Shown here piece after piece: positions 1-5,708 of a stretch of 6,047 bases of DNA. The DNA lies in contig CAYNTG010000111.1 of NCBI GenBank assembly GCA_964400105.1, positions 1 through 6,047 of the forward strand, in the 5' to 3' direction. The notes below the pieces were generated by a model. It ran no database searches and was not told the DNA's origin. It saw only the letters and a list, made by a program, of their open reading frames with translations. Each line of letters begins with the position of its first letter. Position 1 is the stretch's first letter. This DNA is from CAYNTG01 sp964400105 (lineage in GTDB: Bacteria; UBP14; UBA6098). Both the position numbers and the translations under genes were made by a program.

Positions 1-57
1 TAGCGTTGTGTTAAATGGGTCTATTTATTGGTTATAGTTGACATATTATCTACTTAT

Positions 58-472
58 TTACTTACTTACTTTCATTGAATGAGCATCGCGCCGGAGTTTA
101 TGGAACGATTTGAGCGCCAAAAGCCGCGCTAACAAAGCCTCGGCCTTATCCCTCGCGGGCGCTTTGACAATAGCTTTCACCGTCGCCACGAATGTCTTGT
201 TTCTCCAATGATACTTACTCCTTCGCGTTTTTGGAAGTTGAAAATTAAGATAACGCAAAAAATGAACGTGACAGACTCGATGAAGCGCATCGGGAAACAT
301 CTCTCTGACAGGTTTTACAGCATTTTCCTCTCTCAAAATCGGTGGTTATGCCGAGAACGCTGTCCGGGATTATTTCGGAAATAAGCTCCAGAAACTCGCC
401 TGTTGCCACGGACAACCGAAGGCCATACGAAATATAACGACAACGGAGATTTATAGATGAAATTGGATACAC
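58..472 (-). pseudogene. Frameshifted remnant of a Mutator/IS256-like DDE transposase
   Basis: Two overlapping minus-strand frames join into one protein-like stretch. The upstream frame (from about 472) reads a segment containing LSVATGEFLEL and then GITTDFER. The downstream frame (336 to 58) continues as ENAVKPVREMFPDALHRV, then CHVHFLRYL, and ends at a TAA at 60-58. Skipping one base near 338-324 restores a continuous reading DFER-ENAVKPV. An acidic residue followed by FPxAxxRxCxxHFLR is the arrangement seen around the second catalytic Asp and the C-x2-H motif of Mutator/IS256-type transposases; the family call rests on that motif alone. The downstream frame cannot extend upstream because of a TAA just before CCACCGATT, so its TTG at 336 is not a credible start. 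Neither N-terminus nor full C-terminus is present, so this is a dead fragment. Another DDE family with a similar CxxH block cannot be excluded. Confidence 0.6.
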
Positions 473-594
473 GTCACTGCAGCGTTCGTTTGAAAAATTA
501 CGAATATTCGTCGTCCGGCGCGTGGCTCCTATTGCCTATTCGAGATCACTGAAAAGGGGCACAACTTTCAATTTTGGATATTTTATAGCTTTTC

Positions 595-975
595 TCAGCT
601 CAAGTTTCGACCTTCGGTGATTTTCAGGCCGGAGCGGGTAAGTTGCTTTTCAAGTTCCCTCATGAGCTTATCATAAAGGTTGTTTTCGTCAAGACGGTTG
701 CGGAACCTTACCAGCATTGTGTCGTCGGGTGGTTTTTTGTCGATGTCGAGGTTCAGGAATAACCTGAAGCTTATGCGATCTGCGGCTTCGGCGGCCACCT
801 CGCGGTCGGATAGGTTATACTATCTCTGGAGAAGGAGCATTTTTATGAGGATAACCGGATCGTCCGCGCATCTTCCGATATTTTTGTAGCACTCGTCGAG
901 CATCGGGCGGAATTTCTCGAAGTCTATGATTTTGCTTATGTTAGCTAAGAATTTGTTTTCCGGGATTTATCTCAT
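595..975 (-). pseudogene. Truncated IS5/IS1182-like transposase with two in-frame stops
   Basis: Read from ATG at 975-973, the frame gives MR-stop-IPENKFLANISKIIDF, then DDPVILIKMLLLQR-stop-YNLSDREV, then AADRISFRLFLNLD, PPDDTMLVRFRNRL and a tail ending KITEGRNLS. This is the N-terminal, DUF772-like domain of IS5/IS1182-group transposases, in which LLLQRWYxLSDRE and DRxSFRRFLxLxxxxxxPDxxTLxRFR are characteristic. The TAG at 822-820 sits where the family has Trp (TGG to TAG). The TAA at 969-967 sits where an aromatic residue is usual after MR. The reading stops at TGA 597-595, where the family would go on to a 'xxGTIVDATxI' block and the DDE catalytic core, so most of the protein is missing. 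It is an inactive remnant. The 38-bp element at 1047-1084 lies about 70 bases upstream of its ATG and could be the end of this IS. Confidence 0.8.
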
Positions 976-1042
976 GAAGCCATTAAGAAGTGAACTTTGT
1001 ATTTTCGGTCTTGCTGCAAAACAAAAATCAGCAATCTCGATT

Positions 1043-1071
1043 ATTCTAAAACAGATGGGTTACCATGTCCC
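1043..1071 (-). promoter_or_regulatory. Weak leftward promoter inside the 38-bp element
   Basis: On the minus strand GGGACA (1071-1066, 4 of 6 to consensus) is followed after 17 bases by TAGAAT (1048-1043, 5 of 6). It points at the IS5/IS1182-like remnant. The equivalent position in the right-hand copy of the element is a better match (TGGACA-17-TATAGT), so this may be a decayed version of the same promoter. Called from spacing and consensus only. Confidence 0.35.
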
Positions 1072-1084
1072 TTTACCGGACAAA
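1047..1084 (+). repeat. Left copy of the 38-bp inverted element
   Basis: This sequence recurs in inverted orientation at 5628-5665 with 34 of 38 bases identical and no gaps. Conserved blocks are TAAAACAG, then GGTTACCATGTCC, then TTACCGGACAAA. Inside lies a perfect dyad, TGTCC-N7-GGACA (1066-1082). The element ends 17 bases before the -35 box of the envelope operon, the same distance as the other copy has from the ferredoxin -35. It could be a regulator binding site or a terminal repeat of a mobile element; no target-site duplication is apparent. Confidence 0.85.
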
Positions 1085-1101
1085 GAAAATTATTCGAGTG
1101 C

Positions 1102-1130
1102 TTGAAAAATGGACATTAAAGCCATATAAT
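1102..1130 (+). promoter_or_regulatory. Promoter of the three-gene envelope operon
   Basis: TTGAAA (1102-1107, 5 of 6) and a perfect TATAAT (1125-1130) are separated by an optimal 17 bases. An A/T-rich stretch at 1085-1095 resembles an UP element. A start near 1137 would leave a leader of about 48 bases before the ATG at 1185. The 38-bp element lies just upstream. Confidence 0.75.
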
Positions 1131-1184
1131 ATTTCTTAATATTTATCGTTAAGACTTATTGACAACGAATACTCAGGAGGAGAA

Positions 1185-2135
1185 ATGAGAAACGCGCTGC
1201 TTATCTCGATCCTTTGCATCGTAGGCATTGCCGTGGCTTTGGATACATCGCCATATTTCCCGATAGAAATCGGACACGAATGGGTCTATCAGGATTCCAC
1301 CGGTGACGGTTACGACACACTTACGGATGTTACGACCGGAACGACGACTATGAGTGGATACCCAACATTTATCGTCGAGGAGATCGGTGGCGAAATGCTG
1401 GATACCCTTTATTATCAGATTCGCACGGAAGGTCTTTACAACATGTTCAGCATGGAGATCGAAATGGCCGGCGTCTCGATCGATAACTATCCGGTTCTTA
1501 TACTCAAAAATCCGGCTTTGGTCGGCGATGTATGGCTTGCTGTGGATATTGATACTACTGTGTCAGTTATGGGAATGGATGTCGATGTCGATATTCAGAT
1601 AGAAGCCGAATTCGATGGTTTTGAAGATGTCACTACGCCGCTCGATAGCTACCGTGATTGTATAATGATTACCTCTACGGCGACATGGAAGATCGATGCG
1701 GGGGTTATGTTCTCAGATTCCGGCGTCGATGTGTATTCCGTGATCTATTTCTCCGAGGGTGTCGGGATAGTTCGCACCACCGAATACGACGTGGTCGGCG
1801 AGATTATGGGCACTCCCACACCACCTGTTACATCGCTCTTGATCGATTACGATTTCACCGGAATCGCGGATGTTGCAACGCTTCCATCGAATGCCGAAAT
1901 TCGCGTATTCCCGAATCCATTCAACTCCGATGTCGAGATCGTTCTTCCAGAAGAGGGCGTTTCGTCCGTGGATATTTATGATGTCGGCGGCAGATTGATG
2001 GAGAGGATCGACGACGCATCTATAAGCGGCGTCTGCAAGTGGTCTCCGAAGGATGGAACCGAATCCGGCGTCTATCTGGTTCACGCGATGACATCGAATG
2101 GTGTCGTTTCGGCAAGGGCGATCTACATCAAATAA
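1185..2135 (+). CDS. Secreted protein with T9SS type A-like C-terminal sorting domain
   Basis: A 316-residue exported protein of unknown activity. The ATG follows AGGAGG at 1175-1180 by four bases, a strong ribosome binding site. Residues 1-18 form a signal peptide (MRN, hydrophobic core, AVA cleavage site). Residues 20-220 are rich in alternating small, acidic and aliphatic residues (for example MDVDVDIQIE), suggesting beta strands. This part opens with YFPIEIGHEWVY and closes with YFSEGVGIVRTTEY, a pattern I associate with secreted all-beta proteins of FCB-type bacteria but cannot tie to a named family. Residues about 240-316 match the T9SS type A tail: VFPNPFNSDVEI, then VDIYDVGGRLMERI, then a W-containing turn, SGVYLV, and a final lysine-ended strand. 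In known T9SS substrates this tail directs outer-membrane crossing and is usually removed during surface attachment. It is the first gene of an operon; the next gene starts 36 bases downstream with no terminator between. Confidence 0.85.
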   Translation: MRNALLISILCIVGIAVALDTSPYFPIEIGHEWVYQDSTGDGYDTLTDVTTGTTTMSGYPTFIVEEIGGEMLDTLYYQIRTEGLYNMFSMEIEMAGVSIDNYPVLILKNPALVGDVWLAVDIDTTVSVMGMDVDVDIQIEAEFDGFEDVTTPLDSYRDCIMITSTATWKIDAGVMFSDSGVDVYSVIYFSEGVGIVRTTEYDVVGEIMGTPTPPVTSLLIDYDFTGIADVATLPSNAEIRVFPNPFNSDVEIVLPEEGVSSVDIYDVGGRLMERIDDASISGVCKWSPKDGTESGVYLVHAMTSNGVVSARAIYIK

Positions 2136-2171
2136 TTGCTCTGAAAAAAATATCAAAATTGGCGGAATGAT

Positions 2172-3386
2172 TTGAAGACAAAAACCGTATTCTTGCTCGG
2201 TGCCCTTGCGATTACATCGATCTTTGCGAGGACCGGTCTTATAACATGGGATTTTTTAAATCTGCGTGCAGGTCCGGGAACGAAATATAAAAAGGTTCGC
2301 AATTTCCAAAAGGGCAAATACTTCGAGATACTCGGTAAAGATGGCAATTGGATCGAGGTGAATGCCAACGGGTTGCGCGGGTATTTCTATATGGATGGGA
2401 TCAAAGAGGTTAAGACGATCGGTGAATATCTGGTCAAGGGAGATGGGGTGCTTTTCCAGTGGGGTCCGGGCGAGCGATACGACACGCTCGCGATTCGCGA
2501 GGGTGGAATCTCCGTCGAGGTAGTCTGGGCACAGGGAATATATCTTTTCGGCCAGTTTAACGGTTCCGGCGTCTGGTTCGACAGCTCCGCCGTGATCGAG
2601 ATATTAGAGAGCGAACCGCCGGAGGAGGATATCGAACCTCCGCTTCCCGAAGAGATACCAGATATGCCAGTCGTTCCTCCTGCTATTGTCGAACCGGTCG
2701 AGCCGAAAATCGCGCCGATCGAGAAAATAATTCCGAAGGTCGTCGAAAAAACTGTTCCAAAAGAGAAAAATCGATTTTCTTATGGCCTAATGTTGGCTGT
2801 GTCGCAAAGATGGGTTCGATCGGTGGCGGTCGATTCGAGCGAAAACATAATAATCCCGACGGTCGAGATCGGCGATAGTTATCGCCAGCTTTTATTTGGC
2901 ATGAAAGCGCGCGCGAATCTATCGATCTTGTTGGGTGAGGAGCGGCGTTCCCGCCTTATGATCGCTCCCGCGTTCGAATATATCCCGAAAAAATATATTG
3001 TCGATACAGGCTCGCAAAGATTCAAACTCCGCGAGACCTATTTAATGACCGGCCTCGATCTTGGATTCGGTTACGAGGTTATGGAGGGATTGGTTGTTGC
3101 GGGTGGGCCTACGGTCTCGGCTATCCGGCATAAAATGGATTATGGTGCCGATGGCGATGATCCCGATATTGGGATACTCGATAGCTGGTTCTTCTCTCCG
3201 GGCGGATTTGCGGATGTCGAATACGGAGCGGGCGTCTTTAATACGGTGCTCGGAGTTGGATATAAGTATTGGAGATCGGACAACACGCGCTTTTTCATCG
3301 CAGACGACGGGGGAGTAACTCCGGTTGGCGGCGACCTGAATCGACATGCATTCGAGGTGTATTTTGGTATCATGCTTTCGAGATAA
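2172..3386 (+). CDS. SH3b-domain protein with probable C-terminal outer-membrane beta barrel
   Basis: A 404-residue exported protein. It starts at TTG 2172; the nearby ATG at 2168 runs into a stop after two codons, and GGCGG at 2161-2165 is a usable ribosome binding site. Residues 1-19 are a signal peptide (MKTKT, then a hydrophobic run to SIFA). Residues 22-80 are a bacterial SH3 domain: LNLRAGPGTKYKKV, GNWIEV and GLRGYFYMDGIKEV are the usual blocks, with W60 in the expected place. Residues 84-145 look like a second, degenerate copy (FQWGPGERYDTL). Residues 146-199 are a Pro/Glu-rich linker that turns lysine-rich near its end. Residues 200-404 show amphipathic strands separated by polar loops, as in small outer-membrane barrels, ending FEVYFGIMLSR rather than in the usual terminal aromatic residue. 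SH3b domains commonly bind peptidoglycan or protein ligands; an outer-membrane anchor with a periplasmic SH3b head that grips the wall is my inference. The gene overlaps its downstream neighbour by 23 bases. Confidence 0.75.
   Translation: MKTKTVFLLGALAITSIFARTGLITWDFLNLRAGPGTKYKKVRNFQKGKYFEILGKDGNWIEVNANGLRGYFYMDGIKEVKTIGEYLVKGDGVLFQWGPGERYDTLAIREGGISVEVVWAQGIYLFGQFNGSGVWFDSSAVIEILESEPPEEDIEPPLPEEIPDMPVVPPAIVEPVEPKIAPIEKIIPKVVEKTVPKEKNRFSYGLMLAVSQRWVRSVAVDSSENIIIPTVEIGDSYRQLLFGMKARANLSILLGEERRSRLMIAPAFEYIPKKYIVDTGSQRFKLRETYLMTGLDLGFGYEVMEGLVVAGGPTVSAIRHKMDYGADGDDPDIGILDSWFFSPGGFADVEYGAGVFNTVLGVGYKYWRSDNTRFFIADDGGVTPVGGDLNRHAFEVYFGIMLSR
3354..3357 (+). promoter_or_regulatory. Ribosome binding site inside the upstream gene, deciding the TTG start at 3364
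   Basis: GAGG at 3354-3357 lies six bases before TTG 3364, within the last codons of the SH3b/barrel gene. The alternative ATG at 3346 has no comparable site. This arrangement suggests translational coupling of the two genes. Confidence 0.55.
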
Positions 3387-5313
3387 TATTCGTCTGATAT
3401 TTATATTACCGATTCTGGCGCTTTTTTCCTGTGGATGGGAGGATACGAGTCCTGTTTCGGCATATCCAGATGTCCATTACGCGGTTTATTATTTCGGTGA
3501 ACGAGGTATCATCGAGGCCGATTACTGCGAAATTATCCATGACGGAGAATCGCATTCCGACAGCGTTTCGGCGAAGATAACCGATTTCGTTGTCATCGAA
3601 AGCCCCGATTCATCTTACTATTTTTATTCGCCGAAGCAGGGAAATCTGCCGGACCTTACGATACGGCGAAGTATCGAGGCGCTGGTTATCCTTCTCGGCG
3701 ATGTCGGTTATTTCGATGTCGCACCAAAGAGGCCGAATATCTCCGCGAAATCCGATGTTGGAATCTCGATATCCGGTGCACAGGACGCGATGAACCTTAC
3801 TTTTTCAAACGAGTTAAACCGCTTCGTTGCGGTGTCCTCACATGATACCGGAAGGGTTATTTCATCGAATGGTGGAGTCACCCCCATGCTGCTTCCGTTC
3901 GTGTTTTCCGAGTTGGGCGCACTTGTCGAGGGGACCGGGAATTCATCCGAGTTTCCATGCGATATAGCTCCGCCGCCGGATACCGTTTTGCTCTATAATG
4001 CCAACTCGTTATCGTTCACGCTCGAGCCGCTTTCCGGGATTTATCTTGCGGATTATGAGGATATTCTGCTCGACGGAGTTTCGATGTCGCCGAATCTTTA
4101 TTCGAGGCTCATTGTCGCCGACATGCTTCATATATATTCGCTCGCGATCCATGAAATATGCGACGATACGCTCTTTCAATCCACAATCGGTAATGTCGAG
4201 AGCCTTTTAACCGGATCGCTCGATCCGATTGCAACGGCGTTCGAGGATGTTTTGATAAATTCTGCCGGCGATGATTTTGCCGGGCTTTCGATGGATATTC
4301 GCGATGTTGGTGCTACGCATTTTTGGGATCCTCTGGTATATTCGTTATCGACTTCTAATGATACTTTAAATGTAGTGGCTCAATTAGTTGTGGCAAGGAC
4401 GTTTAGAAGGATCACTATCGGGGTCGATACGCTCAACGGCATCGAGCAGACATATTCTCGCCCGCCATTTGAAAAATGGGCGGGGCGGGTTCCTGTTGTA
4501 GAAATCGAATTGCCCGCAGACGGTGCATTCTTCGGATATTGGGACACCGTTAGCTTTGTAGGATCGGCTTTCGACCAAATCGATGGCGCTATCGCCGCCG
4601 AGAATCTCGTTTGGACATCGTCGCTGGATGGCACACTCGGCGTAGGCGAGTCTTTCGATCTTCCGCTCGGCCCGGGAAATCACATGATTATCCTATCGGC
4701 ATTCAACAGCGACAGCATATTCGGCGCGGATACCATATCCATAACAAAGGATGCCGGCAATCCGCCTGTCGCTACGATTATCGAGCCGGCGGACGGCGCA
4801 GAGTTAATGGATTCCGACTCGATAGAATTTATCGGGAGCGGTTTCGACGTCGAGGACGGCGAGCTTTTCGACGATGCACTCGTCTGGACATCGAACGTCG
4901 ATGGTTTTATCGGCACGGGATCGTTTCCTAAAAAGATGCTCTCGATAGGCGAGCATATAATAACGCTAACCGTCACGGATAGCGACGACATGACAGGCAT
5001 CGATCAGATCACTGTAACTGTTGTGGAAAACACGCCGCCGACCGTATGGATCATCATGCCCTCCGACGGCGACACACTTTCGATGATAATACCGGGCATC
5101 TTCGCCGGTGGTGCGACGGATGCCGAGGACGGATTCGTTGCTGCCGAGAATCTCATATGGACATCGAACCACGATGGCGTGATCGGCACCGGGTTCTTCT
5201 TCACGACAAATCTATCGTCGATGGGAAGGCACAAGATCGTTCTTACCGCGACGGATAGCGGCGGCCTTTCCGCATCGGACACGATAGTAGTTCGGGTTCG
5301 GCCATTTAGATAA
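3364..5313 (+). CDS. Large lipoprotein with three tandem C-terminal Ig-like repeats
   Basis: A 649-residue probable lipoprotein if started at TTG 3364; an ATG at 3346 would add six residues but lacks a ribosome binding site. The N-terminus has one or two Arg, a hydrophobic run (LIFILPILAL) and the lipobox LFSC with Cys23; Phe at -2 is unusual. Residues about 24-370 match no family I recognise. They contain aromatic and acidic stretches near the start (DVHYAVYYF) and no clear catalytic motif. Residues 376-465, 466-556 and 557-649 are three repeats of about 90 residues. Each opens with a P-V-x-I strand and a PxDG turn, carries DG followed by VWTS or IWTS and DGxxGxG, and closes with H-x-I-x-L and a DSxxxxxxDxI strand. 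This is a PKD/Ig-like beta sandwich typical of surface proteins in Bacteroidetes-like bacteria, where such repeats act as stalks or adhesive modules. It is the last gene of the operon. Whether it faces the periplasm or the outside is not shown. Confidence 0.75.
   Translation: MVSCFRDNIRLIFILPILALFSCGWEDTSPVSAYPDVHYAVYYFGERGIIEADYCEIIHDGESHSDSVSAKITDFVVIESPDSSYYFYSPKQGNLPDLTIRRSIEALVILLGDVGYFDVAPKRPNISAKSDVGISISGAQDAMNLTFSNELNRFVAVSSHDTGRVISSNGGVTPMLLPFVFSELGALVEGTGNSSEFPCDIAPPPDTVLLYNANSLSFTLEPLSGIYLADYEDILLDGVSMSPNLYSRLIVADMLHIYSLAIHEICDDTLFQSTIGNVESLLTGSLDPIATAFEDVLINSAGDDFAGLSMDIRDVGATHFWDPLVYSLSTSNDTLNVVAQLVVARTFRRITIGVDTLNGIEQTYSRPPFEKWAGRVPVVEIELPADGAFFGYWDTVSFVGSAFDQIDGAIAAENLVWTSSLDGTLGVGESFDLPLGPGNHMIILSAFNSDSIFGADTISITKDAGNPPVATIIEPADGAELMDSDSIEFIGSGFDVEDGELFDDALVWTSNVDGFIGTGSFPKKMLSIGEHIITLTVTDSDDMTGIDQITVTVVENTPPTVWIIMPSDGDTLSMIIPGIFAGGATDAEDGFVAAENLIWTSNHDGVIGTGFFFTTNLSSMGRHKIVLTATDSGGLSASDTIVVRVRPFR
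4489..5310 (+). repeat. Three tandem Ig-like repeat units within the lipoprotein gene
   Basis: Units begin at 4489, 4759 and 5032, giving periods of 270 and 273 bases. Similarity is visible in the DNA as well as the protein. GCCGAGAATCTC is shared by units 1 and 3 (4597 and 5143). TGGACATCG is present in all three units, extended to TGGACATCGAAC in units 2 and 3. Shared nucleotides beyond codon constraint point to duplication or conversion between units. Confidence 0.75.
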
Positions 5314-5339
5314 AAAAAGGCCGGGCAAAACCCGACCTT
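5312..5339 (-). terminator. Intrinsic terminator of the ferredoxin gene, shared with the convergent operon
   Basis: A nine-pair stem (5317-5325 with 5331-5339) encloses a five-base loop. On the minus strand the only imperfect pair is a G-U wobble and the hairpin is followed by a run of seven T, a textbook intrinsic terminator 22 bases after the ferredoxin stop. On the plus strand the same position is a C-A mismatch and no T-run follows, so termination of the envelope operon here would be weaker. Confidence 0.8.
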
Positions 5340-5361
5340 CGTGATTGATATATGTTAGAAG

Positions 5362-5532
5362 CTATTTTGCAAGGATAGCATCGACTGGACAAACCTGCGC
5401 GCACGCACCGCAATCGGTGCAAAGATTTGGGTCGATCACATAAGTGTCTTCGCCCTCACTGATAGCATCAACCGGACATACAGCTTCGCAGGCCCCGCAA
5501 GAAATGCAATCGTCCGTAATTCTATGTGCCAT
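5362..5532 (-). CDS. 2[4Fe-4S] bacterial ferredoxin
   Basis: A 56-residue protein reading MAHRITDDCISCGACEAV at the start and ending CPVDAILAK. Two complete CxxCxxCxxxCP motifs are present: Cys9, 12, 15, 19 and Cys38, 41, 44, 48, enough to bind two [4Fe-4S] clusters in the classic clostridial-type fold. Length, pseudo-twofold symmetry and the PVDAI turns are all normal for the family. It would be a soluble cytoplasmic one-electron carrier serving low-potential enzymes such as pyruvate:ferredoxin oxidoreductase, hydrogenases or Rnf; no partner enzyme is encoded in the window. The ATG at 5532 is preceded by AGGAGG with four bases between, a strong ribosome binding site. It has its own promoter (5582-5610) and terminator, so it is a monocistronic unit transcribed toward the envelope operon. 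The gene is short and easily missed by length-filtered ORF calling. Confidence 0.96.
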   Translation of the reverse strand: MAHRITDDCISCGACEAVCPVDAISEGEDTYVIDPNLCTDCGACAQVCPVDAILAK

Positions 5533-5581
5533 GATTCCTCCTATATATTGTGTCGAATTTTGAGGCTCAAGAAACGTCTAA

Positions 5582-5610
5582 AGAATAGAGGTAGTAATAT
5601 CTGATGTCAA
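5582..5610 (-). promoter_or_regulatory. Ferredoxin promoter
   Basis: On the minus strand a perfect TTGACA (5610-5605) is followed after 17 bases by TATTCT (5587-5582, 4 of 6). The preceding 17 bases are A/T-rich, like an UP element, and separate it from the 38-bp element. Transcription from about 5575 would give a leader of about 43 bases, close to that of the envelope operon. Confidence 0.75.
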
Positions 5611-5627
5611 GGCTAAAAATTTTGTTT

Positions 5628-5665
5628 TTTGTCCGGTAATTGGACATGGTAACCCCACTGTTTTA
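5628..5665 (-). repeat. Right copy of the 38-bp inverted element
   Basis: Reverse complement of the element at 1047-1084 with four substitutions and no gap. The dyad TGTCC-N7-GGACA is fully kept although its 7-base centre differs at two positions. It lies 17 bases upstream of the ferredoxin -35 and, on the other strand, supplies the -35 and spacer of a rightward promoter. Similarity to the left copy fades rapidly on both sides. Confidence 0.85.
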
Positions 5666-5669
5666 TAGT
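5641..5669 (+). promoter_or_regulatory. Rightward promoter overlapping the right 38-bp element
   Basis: TGGACA (5641-5646, 5 of 6) and TATAGT (5664-5669, 5 of 6) are 17 bases apart. A start near 5676 would give a leader of about 33 bases before the TTG at 5709. The -35 box falls on one arm of the element's dyad, so a protein bound there would be expected to affect this promoter. Confidence 0.55.
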
Positions 5670-5708
5670 ATAAGGGGTGATTGTGTCTAAAAGAACAGGA
5701 AAAATATA

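Noticed and set aside
36..73. TTGACA followed by TTAC microrepeats near the left edge.
   Set aside because: No acceptable -10 lies at 16-18 bases, and three or four TTAC units in A/T-rich sequence carry little meaning.
595..975. Stop codon reassignment, since TAG and TAA interrupt an otherwise good transposase frame.
   Set aside because: The central genes end normally with TAA or TAG and contain no in-frame stops. The transposase is also truncated, so ordinary decay explains it.
1047..1110. Both copies of the 38-bp element can be translated to a similar peptide (KQ-x-GYHV-x-LPDK), hinting at a shared protein C-terminus.
   Set aside because: The DNA itself is conserved, so similar translation is expected. 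The upstream frames differ completely, and both copies sit directly upstream of good promoters.
1153..1165. TTGACA-like sequence shortly before the first envelope gene as a second promoter.
   Set aside because: It is too close to the ribosome binding site to leave room for a -10 and a leader.
1713..2156. Long minus-strand open frame of 147 residues across the first envelope gene.
   Set aside because: It is a shadow of the plus-strand gene, whose signal peptide, ribosome binding site and sorting tail are convincing. The product shows no recognisable motif.
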